A stretch of 15,791 bases of DNA from RGIG3009 sp045595445 (GCA_045595445.1 JAZOAK010000034.1:1-15791), one strand, 5' to 3'. Shown: positions 7,416-14,824, counted from the first letter of the stretch. Notes: a model not told the origin generated them from the sequence alone. A program made the numbers and translations.

Positions 7416-8225
7416 ATGATCGTTGATTTTCACACGCATATTTTCCCCGATAAAATCGCAAAGCAAACCATTGAGTTGCTTTCGGGGAAGGGCGGCATTC
7501 CGCCCTTCGCCGACGGCTCTGTGGATGGATTGCTTCATGCGATGGACGAGGCAGGGGTGGACGTGTCTGTCACGTTGCCCGTGTTGACGAACCCGAACAG
7601 TTTTGAAAGCGTCAACCGCTTTGCCGCACAGATAAACGAGCGTTTTGCACACGAGCGCAAACGGTTGATCTCGTTTGGTGCCATCCACCCCGCCTGTGAG
7701 GATATTGACAGAAAGATGCGGTGGATCAAAGAAAGCGGATTTTTGGGTGTCAAGATCCATCCCGATTATCAGGGAACATTCATTACCGATGACGGCTACG
7801 TTCGCATACTGGAATGTGCAAAAGACTACGATCTCATCGTGGTCACGCACGCCGGCCTTGATGCCGCGTATCCCGACACCGTTCATTGTCCCCCCGCGCT
7901 TGCTAAGGAGTTGATCCGCAAGGTAGGACATTCCAAGTTCGTGTTGGCGCATTGCGGCGGCTATGAAATGTGGGATGAGGTGCTCAGCGTGCTTTGCGGC
8001 GAGGACGTGTACTTGGATACCGCTTACGTGTTGCGGTTTATCGGTGAGGAAACGTTCAAAACCATGCTGGCCCGTCACGGCGAGGACCGTATCTTGTTTG
8101 GTACCGATTCGCCGTGGAGTGACGTAAAACGCGACGTGGAAATTCTGCGATCCTTTTCTCTTCCAAAAAATACCGAGCAAAAGCTTTTCTCGCTGAATGC
8201 GAAGCAATTACTCGGACTAAGGTGA
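7416..8225 (+). CDS. Amidohydrolase family 2 metal-dependent hydrolase or decarboxylase
   Basis: A 269-residue TIM-barrel enzyme of the amidohydrolase superfamily, most like the Amidohydro_2 group. Metal-binding positions are visible: HTH at residues 6-8, Lys113-Ile-His115 in a KIHPDYQG segment, His145 in THAG, His179 in AHCGG and Asp231 in FGTDSPW. Members hydrolyse C-N or C-O bonds, or decarboxylate aromatic acids (ACMSD-like); the reaction here cannot be told from sequence. The frame opens at 7365, inside the ACT gene, but the ATG at 7416 has AGGA five bases upstream and starts directly with the canonical first strand. It lies 26 bases after the ACT gene, and its stop lies in the ribosome binding site of the aminotransferase. 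In this operon it might free an aryl acid or amino acid from a conjugate. Confidence 0.82.
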   Translation: MIVDFHTHIFPDKIAKQTIELLSGKGGIPPFADGSVDGLLHAMDEAGVDVSVTLPVLTNPNSFESVNRFAAQINERFAHERKRLISFGAIHPACEDIDRKMRWIKESGFLGVKIHPDYQGTFITDDGYVRILECAKDYDLIVVTHAGLDAAYPDTVHCPPALAKELIRKVGHSKFVLAHCGGYEMWDEVLSVLCGEDVYLDTAYVLRFIGEETFKTMLARHGEDRILFGTDSPWSDVKRDVEILRSFSLPKNTEQKLFSLNAKQLLGLR

Positions 8226-8230
8226 TAAGT

Positions 8231-9421
8231 ATGGGCTATAATCAAAAAATGTTCGGGCTTGGCAGTAAACGCTCGATCATTCGCGAAATTTTCGAATACA
8301 GCAAGGCGCGGGCGGCGGAAATCGGCGCGGATAAGGTGTATGATTTCAGCCTCGGCAACCCGAGCGTTCCCGCCCCCGCCGAAGTCAACGAAACCATTAA
8401 AAACTTGATGGCTACCGAAAACTCGGTGCTGTTACACGGCTATACCTCCGCGCAGGGCGATGCCACCGTACGCACGGTGATCGCGGATCGCATTCGTGAG
8501 CAGTTCGGTGTGGAGATGTCACCGAATTTGATCTATATGACCTGCGGTGCGGCGGCTTCCCTCTCGATTTGTCTGAAAGCCATTATGGAAGACGATGACG
8601 AGTGCATCGTTTTTGCGCCGTTCTTCACAGAATACCGCGTCTTTATTGAAAACGCAGGCGGGCGCGTGGTAGTCAGCCAACCGATGGCAAAGACGTTCCA
8701 GGTGGATATTGGGGATTTTGAGAGCAAGATCAATAAAAATACCAAAGCGGTCATCGTCAACTCCCCCAACAACCCCAGCGGTGTGGTGTATTCGGAGGAG
8801 ACCATCGTTGCTCTGTGCGAGGTGCTGAAACGCAAATCCGCGGAATACGGACACGCCATCTATCTGATCGCGGACGAACCGTATCGCGAACTGGTATACG
8901 CGGGTGTGGACGTACCGTATCTGATGAATTACTACGACAACACGTTCGTTTGCTATTCGTACTCGAAATCTTTGTCCCTGCCGGGTGAGCGCATCGGATA
9001 CATAGCCGTGTCCCCCACGATGGAGGAAGCGACAAATCTGTATTTAGCGGTGTGCGGTGCGGGACGATCGCTCGGTTATGTTTGCGCTCCCAGTCTGTTC
9101 CAGCAAGTCATTGCGCGTTGCATTGACGCAACGGTGAACGTGGAAGCCTACAAGACAAACCGCGATCTGCTGTACGATACTCTCACCGCGTACGGCTACG
9201 AATGTGTGAAACCCGACGGCGCTTTTTATTTGTTTGTTAAGGCGTTGGAGGAGGATGCTTACGCGTTCTTCGAAAAAGCCAAGCGGCACGAAATTTTGGT
9301 GGTGCCCTGTGACGATTTCGGTGTGGAAGGGTACGTACGCATCGCGTATTGTACCGACCGTGCCAAGGTTGAGGGCGCGCTCCCCGCTTTCAAGGCGTTA
9401 GCGCGGGAATACGGTTTATAA
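8231..9421 (+). CDS. PLP-dependent class I aminotransferase
   Basis: A 396-residue fold-type I aminotransferase of the AspB-like clostridial group. Visible motifs are FSLGNPSVP near the start, NSPNNPSG at 177-184, the cofactor Asp215 in LIADEPYREL, and the Schiff-base Lys246 in SYSKSLSLPGERIGY. An Arg near the C-terminus, in GYVRIAYC, fits the substrate-carboxylate position. It would move the amino group between an amino acid and a 2-oxoacid, and in this operon most simply links aromatic amino acids to the aryl-pyruvates used by IorAB. The ATG at 8231 is five bases after AAGGTGA, which contains the stop of the previous gene; the same arrangement occurs at iorA. An in-frame GTG at 8222 is less likely. 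It is the last gene before the terminator. Specificity is inferred from context. Confidence 0.9.
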   Translation: MGYNQKMFGLGSKRSIIREIFEYSKARAAEIGADKVYDFSLGNPSVPAPAEVNETIKNLMATENSVLLHGYTSAQGDATVRTVIADRIREQFGVEMSPNLIYMTCGAAASLSICLKAIMEDDDECIVFAPFFTEYRVFIENAGGRVVVSQPMAKTFQVDIGDFESKINKNTKAVIVNSPNNPSGVVYSEETIVALCEVLKRKSAEYGHAIYLIADEPYRELVYAGVDVPYLMNYYDNTFVCYSYSKSLSLPGERIGYIAVSPTMEEATNLYLAVCGAGRSLGYVCAPSLFQQVIARCIDATVNVEAYKTNRDLLYDTLTAYGYECVKPDGAFYLFVKALEEDAYAFFEKAKRHEILVVPCDDFGVEGYVRIAYCTDRAKVEGALPAFKALAREYGL

Positions 9422-9430
9422 CGTTTCATC

Positions 9431-9469
9431 AAAAAAGCGGTGTACCCTGTTTGGGTACACCGCTTTTTT
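9431..9469. terminator. Strong two-way intrinsic terminator
   Basis: AAAAAAGCGGTGTACCC (9431-9447) pairs perfectly with GGGTACACCGCTTTTTT (9453-9469) around a 5-base loop. The 11-bp GC-containing stem is flanked by six A and six T, so it ends with a T run on both strands. It lies between the convergent aminotransferase gene, which ends at 9421, and ygiQ, which ends at 9472, and serves both. Confidence 0.93.
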
Positions 9470-9471
9470 GG

Positions 9472-11343
9472 TTATCGTTTTTTCGGGTGTGTGTTGCGAA
9501 TGGTTTTCTTTTTGGGGAGGGGCTTGCGCGCTTGTCCGTTTGACGGGCGGGCTTCCTGCACCAAACAGTCTTTGCCGTTACCGATAAGATCGTAGCGGCC
9601 GTAGCGTTTGAGCGTGCGCAACACGAGTTCGCGGTTTTCCGGTTTGAAATACTGCAAAAGGGCACGTTGCTCCGCCTTTTCCGCAGGCGTTCTTGCCACG
9701 TAGATCGGTTTCATGGTGATGGGATCGAGCCCTGTGTAATACATACACGTGGACACCGTGCCGGGGGTGGGATAAAAATCCTGCACCTGCTCGGGACGCA
9801 TTCCCTCTCTTTTCAAAAACACCGACAGTTCAATGGCGTCTTTTAGCGTGCTTCCGGGATGTGACGACATGAGGTACGGCACCAAAAACTGCTCTTTTGC
9901 TTCGCTTTTGGTGAGCTCGTAAAACCGCTTTTTGAATTTGAGATAGGTTTCGATGGTGGGTTTCCCCATTGCGGCAAGCACCGCCGCCGAGCAATGCTCG
10001 GGTGCGACTTTCAGTTGACCGCTGACGTGATGGCGAACGAGTTCTTTGAAAAACGCTTCGTTTGGATCGGCTATTAAATAATCAAAACGGATACCCGAAC
10101 GGATAAACACCTTTTTGATTTTGGGGAGTGCGCGGATTTTGCGGAGCAACCCCAGATAATCCGTATGATCCACCTCGACCTGCGGGCAGATCGTCGGTGC
10201 CAAGCATTTGCGGTTCGGGCACATGCCGTGGGCGGCCTGCTTTTTGCAGGAGGGGGAACGGAAGTTGGCGGTGGGGCCGCCGACGTCGTGAATATACCCC
10301 TTGAAATCGGGCAGTTCGGTGAGCAGTTTTGCTTCGCGTACGACCGATTCGTGACTGCGAACGGTCACTTGCCTGCCTTGGTGGTACGCAATGGAGCAGA
10401 AGTTACACGCGCCGAAACAACCGCGATTATGAGCGAGTGAAAATTTGACCTCCTCAATGCCGGGGACGCCGCCGAGCGGTTCGTACGAGGGATGATAGTC
10501 GCGCATAAAAGGAAGCTCGTAAATATGATCCAGCTCGGCAGTAGAGAGCGGCGGCATGGGCGGGTTTTGCACGACAATCACCTTGCCGTGCTTTTGAATA
10601 ATGGTTCTCCCCCGCACCGCATCCTGCTCCTCTTGCTGGATTTTGGTGGCAACGGCATATTGTTTTTTGCCGCTCTCCGTCGGCTCTTTGACCACGTCGT
10701 ACGACGGACATTCCACGGCGGCGCGCCATGCATACTCCTTGGCGGGGACTTTGTAGCAAGTGCCGAGAATATCGGTCATGGTGGAAACGGATTCGCCGCG
10801 ATCAAGGCGATTGGCGATCTCGACCGCGTGTTTTTCACCCATGCCGTACATCAAAAGATCGGCATCCGAATCGACGAGGATGGAGGGACGCACGCGATCG
10901 TCCCAATAATCGTAATGCGCGAAACGGCGGAGTGAGGCTTCAAGCCCGCCGATGGCGATCGGGATATTGCCGTACAGCTCGCGGATCTTCTTGCTATATA
11001 CGATCACCGCGCGATCGGGACGCGCACCGGCTTTGCCGCCGGCGGTGTACGCGTCGTCACTGCGTTTTCGTTTGGCGGCGGTGTAATGTGCCACCATGGA
11101 ATCTATGTTACCCGAATTTACGAAAAACGCAAGACGCGGTCTGCCGAACTGCCGAAAATCGGCATCGGTTTTCGGTTGAGAAAGGATACAGACGGAATAC
11201 CCCGCATCCTCCAACACACGCGAAATGATAGCCGTGCCGAAGCTGGGATGATCCACATACGCATCACCCGTTACCAACACAATATCCGGTTGTGCAATAC
11301 CCGCTTTGTGCATTTCGCGGGCGCTTAACGGTAAAAACGGCAT
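9472..11343 (-). CDS. ygiQ: YgiQ-family radical SAM protein (UPF0313)
   Basis: A 623-residue protein of the YgiQ family, which is widespread in bacteria and has no firmly known reaction. The radical SAM cluster motif is C309-x3-C313-x2-C316 in RGCFGACNFCS and should hold a [4Fe-4S] cluster with S-adenosylmethionine. A B12-binding-like N-terminal region (DIVLVTGDAYVDHPSFG) and the family segment VGGPTANFR are present. Further cysteines follow in CKKQAAHGMCPNRKC, also typical. The C-terminal tail is short and very basic (KKK, PKKR). The length is within the family range. AAGGAG (11349-11354) precedes the start and overlaps the stop of the peptidase gene 9 bases upstream, so the two are probably one transcript. 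Family is firm; function is unknown. Confidence 0.93.
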   Translation of the reverse strand: MPFLPLSAREMHKAGIAQPDIVLVTGDAYVDHPSFGTAIISRVLEDAGYSVCILSQPKTDADFRQFGRPRLAFFVNSGNIDSMVAHYTAAKRKRSDDAYTAGGKAGARPDRAVIVYSKKIRELYGNIPIAIGGLEASLRRFAHYDYWDDRVRPSILVDSDADLLMYGMGEKHAVEIANRLDRGESVSTMTDILGTCYKVPAKEYAWRAAVECPSYDVVKEPTESGKKQYAVATKIQQEEQDAVRGRTIIQKHGKVIVVQNPPMPPLSTAELDHIYELPFMRDYHPSYEPLGGVPGIEEVKFSLAHNRGCFGACNFCSIAYHQGRQVTVRSHESVVREAKLLTELPDFKGYIHDVGGPTANFRSPSCKKQAAHGMCPNRKCLAPTICPQVEVDHTDYLGLLRKIRALPKIKKVFIRSGIRFDYLIADPNEAFFKELVRHHVSGQLKVAPEHCSAAVLAAMGKPTIETYLKFKKRFYELTKSEAKEQFLVPYLMSSHPGSTLKDAIELSVFLKREGMRPEQVQDFYPTPGTVSTCMYYTGLDPITMKPIYVARTPAEKAEQRALLQYFKPENRELVLRTLKRYGRYDLIGNGKDCLVQEARPSNGQARKPLPKKKTIRNTHPKKR

Positions 11344-11352
11344 ACTGACTCC

Positions 11353-12402
11353 TTATAGGTATTCAGGTATAAATTCGTTTAAGCCGCGCAGGACTTTGCC
11401 CGAATAGCCGACCACGCGGTCGGCGGTGGACATCGCGTTTAAGATGGCTTCCTCCACCGATTCAGAGCAAGCGCGGCAGATCTCTTCAATGGAGCTGTTG
11501 TTGACCGCCTGCATGGTGCGAAACGCGCCGTCGTCCCGCATGTGGCGGTTGGCGGTGGTAAAGGCGAGAACGACGTCACCGCTGCCGTGACCGAGATACG
11601 AGCCGGTACGGATAAGTCCCACCACCGCGCGCTTGGCAACGCGTTTGAGTTGTAATTCGGACAACGGGATATCGGTGGCGATCACCATCAAGATGGAGCC
11701 TTTGTCACATTCCGCGCGTTCTTCTTCGCGGAGTTTCTCCGCAATTCGTTTGCCAATGGGGCGGCCGTCGATACATAGGTTATCCGTTCGACCGAAGTTG
11801 CATTGCACCAACGCGCCGACGGTATGCGTTTTGCCATCCAATTCGATCTGCCGCGAGGCAGAACCGATGCCGCCTTTCAGGCCGAAGCCGGTGGTGCCTT
11901 TACCGGCGCCCACGTCACCCTCGTCAAAATCCGTGCAGGCGGCGGCAATTGCGGCACGCACCTCGGCCTCGCCGAGCGGTCTGTCAGAATTATCGCTCAT
12001 CGCCGAGTCGTTGGTTTCACCCACGACCGGATTGATGGTGGTGCACTCCAAGCCTTCCTTCGCGCACTGCTCGAGCGTATACCCAACAAGTCCGTCGGCA
12101 ACCTTGCCGACGTTCAGTGTGTTTGTCAGCGCAATGGGGGTTTCCAGTTCGCCCAACTCGTCGAGCTGAATGGTGCCCGCAGTTTTGCCAAAGCCGTTGA
12201 TGACGTGGGCAACGGCGGTGAGTTTATCGGCATACACGTTGTCGGGTGCCGGTAAGATCACGGTGACACCGGTGCGATGTTTCTCATCGTCCAAGGTATA
12301 GTGACCGACGGTAACGCCGGGAACGTCCGTGATCTTATTGAGCGGACCGGGTGTCATACGGCCGATAACGATACCGTAGTCGCGAATACGTTTTTTGTTC
12401 AT
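11353..12402 (-). CDS. P1 family (DmpA-type, S58) self-cleaving peptidase
   Basis: A 349-residue member of peptidase family S58, whose known members are L-aminopeptidase/D-esterase DmpA and beta-aminopeptidases. These proteins cut themselves between a Gly and a Ser, and the freed Ser is the nucleophile. Here the site is in GHGSGDVVLAF with Ser274 as predicted nucleophile, so chains of about 273 and 76 residues are expected. The N-terminal ITDVPGVTVGHYT and the middle GKGTTGFGLKGGIGSAS are characteristic. There is no signal peptide, so it should be cytoplasmic. AAGGAGG (12411-12417) lies 8 bases before the ATG. It is the first gene of a two-gene transcript with ygiQ, driven by a consensus promoter. 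The natural substrate, probably a peptide with an unusual N-terminus, cannot be read from sequence. Confidence 0.92.
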   Translation of the reverse strand: MNKKRIRDYGIVIGRMTPGPLNKITDVPGVTVGHYTLDDEKHRTGVTVILPAPDNVYADKLTAVAHVINGFGKTAGTIQLDELGELETPIALTNTLNVGKVADGLVGYTLEQCAKEGLECTTINPVVGETNDSAMSDNSDRPLGEAEVRAAIAAACTDFDEGDVGAGKGTTGFGLKGGIGSASRQIELDGKTHTVGALVQCNFGRTDNLCIDGRPIGKRIAEKLREEERAECDKGSILMVIATDIPLSELQLKRVAKRAVVGLIRTGSYLGHGSGDVVLAFTTANRHMRDDGAFRTMQAVNNSSIEEICRACSESVEEAILNAMSTADRVVGYSGKVLRGLNEFIPEYL

Positions 12403-12432
12403 AATAATAGCCTCCTTGCCATTTGCCTAATC

Positions 12433-12461
12433 ATTATACCAAAGCCACAGACACGTGTCAA
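12433..12461 (-). promoter_or_regulatory. Perfect consensus sigma-A promoter for the peptidase-ygiQ transcript
   Basis: On the - strand TTGACA (12461-12456) and TATAAT (12438-12433) match the consensus exactly and are 17 bases apart, with TGG before the -10. The start of transcription should fall near 12426, about 24 bases before the peptidase start. A perfect consensus predicts strong basal activity, so a repressor may be needed; a palindrome lies over the -35 region. Confidence 0.85.
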
Positions 12462-12489
12462 TGTTCCGCTGTCGAGTGGTGTCGAACAC
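12450..12489. promoter_or_regulatory. Palindromes between divergent promoters, candidate operators
   Basis: GACACGTGTC (12450-12459) is a perfect 10-bp palindrome that covers most of the -35 box of the peptidase promoter. A second, looser repeat, GTGT-CGA-ACAC (12479-12489), lies between the two divergent promoters, and both contain GTGTC. A regulator could bind one or both and control the peptidase, and perhaps glgB. The symmetry is visible; binding is inference. Confidence 0.4.
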
Positions 12490-12505
12490 TTTCTCATAGA
12501 GGGAC

Positions 12506-12535
12506 TTGCTATTTTGATACGGGATTTGGTATAAT
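12506..12535 (+). promoter_or_regulatory. Promoter of glgB
   Basis: A perfect -10 TATAAT (12530-12535) with extended TGG is preceded by a weak -35 TTGCTA (12506-12511) at 18 bases. The extended -10 can make up for the poor -35. Transcription should begin near 12542, close to the ribosome site AAGGTGG (12548-12554), leaving a very short leader. Confidence 0.65.
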
Positions 12536-12563
12536 AAAAATATCAGAAAGGTGGTGTCCCCCC

Positions 12564-14525
12564 ATGGCAAAGCGTTCTCTCCCCATTCTCAAAATTGATC
12601 CGTATTTGGAGCCGTACGCAGACGATCTGCAATTGCGCACGGAATTGATTGCCCAAAAGAAAGCGGAGCTTGGTGAACTGACGGAGTTTGCGAACGGGCA
12701 CCACTATTTTGGGTTTCACCGCACCGCGACGGGGTGGGTATACCGCGAATGGGCACCATCAGCGGACGCGTTATATCTGACGGGGGATTTTAACAACTGG
12801 GATACCGCCGCCTGCCCGATGACGAAGCTGGCAAACGGTGTGTTCGAGGTACAGGTGGACAACCTCTGCGTGGGGCAAAAGGTGCAGACGATCGTGTGGC
12901 ATCAAGGGCAGATGCTCCGCCGTATCCCGCTGTACGCCACGCGGGTGGTGCAGGATCCCGTGACCTATTTATGGTGTGCGGAGATGGAGGATACCCTTGC
13001 TCCCTACGCGTGGACCGACGAGGGGTTTGCGCCCTCAAAAACACCGTTTATCTACGAGTGCCATATCGGCATGGCCGAAGAAAAGGGTGCGGTGGGTACC
13101 TACCGTGAATTTACCGAAAACATCCTGCCGCGTGTGAAAGCGGCGGGCTACAACACGATCCAGATCATGGCGATCATGGAGCATCCGTACTACGGCTCGT
13201 TTGGGTATCAGGTGTCGAATTTCTTTGCCGCCTCCTCCCGCTACGGAACGAGTGATGAGTTAAAGGAGCTTATCAACACCGCGCACGAGCTGGGGATCGC
13301 GGTGCTGTTGGACGTGGTCCACTCGCACGCGGTGAGTAACACGAACGAAGGCTTAAACAAATTTGACGGTACGGTGTACCAGTTCTTCCACGAGGGCGGG
13401 CGCGGTGATCACAGTGCGTGGGGTACCAAGTTATTTAACTACGGCAAAAACGAAGTCCTGCATTTTCTGCTTTCCAATCTGCGGTATTGGATGGAGGTCT
13501 TCCATTTCGACGGGTTCCGTTTTGACGGCGTGACCTCGATGTTGTACCACGATCACGGGCTGGGCAGTGCATTCACCGATTACCGTATGTATTTTTCACT
13601 CAACACCGACTTAGAGGCGATCACGTATCTGGCGCTTGCCAACGCGCTGATCCACACGCTGAATCCGAACGCGATCACCATCGCGGAGGATATGTCGGGC
13701 ATGCCGGGCATGTGCCTGCCCTTAAAAGACGGCGGGATCGGGTTTGATTATCGGCTGTCGATGGGTGTGCCGGATTTGTGGATAAAATTGCTCAAAGAGG
13801 TATCGGACGAGCATTGGAGTATGGGGCAGTTATGGCATGAGCTGACCAACCGCCGCGCGAAAGAAAAGACCATCGGATACTGCGAATCGCACGATCAGGC
13901 GCTGGTGGGCGATAAAACCATTATGTTCCGCTTGTGCGATGCCGAGATGTATACGCACATGCAAAAATTCGGCGGCAGCCTCATCATTGATCGCGGTATT
14001 GCGCTGCATAAGATGATCCGCTTGCTCACCGCGTCGCTTGCCGGTGAGGGGTATCTGAATTTCATGGGCAACGAGTTCGGGCATCCCGAATGGATCGATT
14101 TCCCGCGTGAGGGCAACGGTTGGAGTTACCATTATTGCCGCCGCCAATGGAGTCTGTTGGATAACCCCGATCTGCGGTATCGCGAGCTGGGGGATTTTGA
14201 TAAAGCGATGCTCAACCTCTTGCAGCGTGAAAAGACGCTTTCCAAACCCCCGGTTTGTCTGACCGTCCACGAGGACGACAAGGTGCTGATCTATGAAAAA
14301 GGCAACTTGGTCTTTGCATTCAATTTCCACCCCGAAAAGTCGTTTGACGGCTACCCGATTCCGGCAACGAAAGCGGGCGGGTACAAGGTGTTGCTCTCGT
14401 CCGATGATGGGCTGTTCGGCGGGTTTGATCGCGTGGACAAGTCCGTACGATACCAAGCGGGTGAGCAAGGGTTTCGGTGTTATCTGCCCAACCGCGCGGC
14501 AATCGTCTTTAAGAAAACAAGATAA
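12564..14525 (+). CDS. glgB: 1,4-alpha-glucan branching enzyme, eukaryote-like GH13_8 type
   Basis: A 653-residue glycogen branching enzyme that moves a cut alpha-1,4 glucan segment to an alpha-1,6 position. An N-terminal CBM48 domain (YFGFHRTATGWVYREWAP, then LTGDFNNWD) is followed by the GH13 barrel. The catalytic triad is intact: nucleophile Asp321 in GFRFDGV, acid/base Glu375 in IAEDMSG and Asp444 in SHDQ. Segments such as LNKFDGT, LFNYGKNEVLHFLLSN and FMGNEFGHPEWIDFPR (500-515) match plant and animal branching enzymes more than E. coli GlgB, placing it in the GH13_8 group also found in some gut bacteria. The frame is open from 12423, but the ATG at 12564 has AAGGTGG nine bases upstream and lies downstream of the promoter. 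No other glycogen gene is adjacent. Confidence 0.93.
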   Translation: MAKRSLPILKIDPYLEPYADDLQLRTELIAQKKAELGELTEFANGHHYFGFHRTATGWVYREWAPSADALYLTGDFNNWDTAACPMTKLANGVFEVQVDNLCVGQKVQTIVWHQGQMLRRIPLYATRVVQDPVTYLWCAEMEDTLAPYAWTDEGFAPSKTPFIYECHIGMAEEKGAVGTYREFTENILPRVKAAGYNTIQIMAIMEHPYYGSFGYQVSNFFAASSRYGTSDELKELINTAHELGIAVLLDVVHSHAVSNTNEGLNKFDGTVYQFFHEGGRGDHSAWGTKLFNYGKNEVLHFLLSNLRYWMEVFHFDGFRFDGVTSMLYHDHGLGSAFTDYRMYFSLNTDLEAITYLALANALIHTLNPNAITIAEDMSGMPGMCLPLKDGGIGFDYRLSMGVPDLWIKLLKEVSDEHWSMGQLWHELTNRRAKEKTIGYCESHDQALVGDKTIMFRLCDAEMYTHMQKFGGSLIIDRGIALHKMIRLLTASLAGEGYLNFMGNEFGHPEWIDFPREGNGWSYHYCRRQWSLLDNPDLRYRELGDFDKAMLNLLQREKTLSKPPVCLTVHEDDKVLIYEKGNLVFAFNFHPEKSFDGYPIPATKAGGYKVLLSSDDGLFGGFDRVDKSVRYQAGEQGFRCYLPNRAAIVFKKTR

Positions 14526-14556
14526 AACAAGGCTCCTCGCAAGGGGAGCCTTGTTT
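14525..14556. terminator. Two-way intrinsic terminator after glgB
   Basis: AAACAAGGCTCC (14525-14536) pairs perfectly with GGAGCCTTGTTT (14545-14556) around an 8-base loop. It starts on the last base of the glgB stop codon and ends one base before the stop of the convergent small gene. The T runs are short and broken by a G, so it should work on both strands but less strongly than the terminator at 9431-9469. Confidence 0.85.
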
Positions 14557-14557
14557 G

Positions 14558-14710
14558 TTATTCGTCATCAAATTGGAATGAGGCGGCAAGCACGGTATAG
14601 TCCCATTTGCCGACAACAAGGAACACCGCTTGCATCAACATGCTGCACAACAGTGAAACCATCAGAATATAACCCGTTTCGCGTTTGACGGTAGGATCCA
14701 GGTATACCAC
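14558..14710 (-). CDS. Small membrane protein, probably a shortened remnant
   Basis: A 50-residue frame starting at GTG (14710) with GAGAGG six bases upstream. It begins MVYLDPTVKRETGYIL and has one strong hydrophobic segment (about residues 14-35), then VVGKWDYTVLAASFQFDDE. The start resembles, from memory, the N-terminus of a longer clostridial membrane protein family of unknown function that has several helices and goes on past KWDYTVL. Here the similarity stops at that point and the stop follows nine residues later, one base before the glgB terminator. That fits loss of the 3' part by a deletion, or a genuine short form. The ribosome site and reading frame are intact, so it may still be translated. 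Function unknown. Confidence 0.6.
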   Translation of the reverse strand: MVYLDPTVKRETGYILMVSLLCSMLMQAVFLVVGKWDYTVLAASFQFDDE

Positions 14711-14758
14711 AATTTACCTCTCGGTACAAGACTCGCAAACAAAAATTTACAGTTTTCG

Positions 14759-14787
14759 TTGACGGCTCTTAAAAACATTGGTATACT
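14759..14787 (+). promoter_or_regulatory. Promoter of glnA
   Basis: TTGACG (14759-14764) and TATACT (14782-14787) are 17 bases apart, with TGG before the -10. Transcription should start near 14793, about 30 bases ahead of the glnA start. The leader is too short for a glutamine riboswitch, and no GlnR-type operator was recognised. Confidence 0.75.
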
Positions 14788-14824
14788 TGTCTTATCTTAA
14801 AGATGTAAAAGAGGTGCTTTCACA

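Noticed and set aside
6945..8207. A 420-codon open frame on the - strand across the ACT and amidohydrolase genes
   Set aside because: It is antisense to two well-supported genes, has no recognisable family, and is biased in composition as expected for shadow frames in DNA with strong codon preference.
12423..12563. Longer start for glgB
   Set aside because: It would start upstream of the glgB promoter and run through the divergent control region; the ATG at 12564 is preceded by a clear ribosome binding site.
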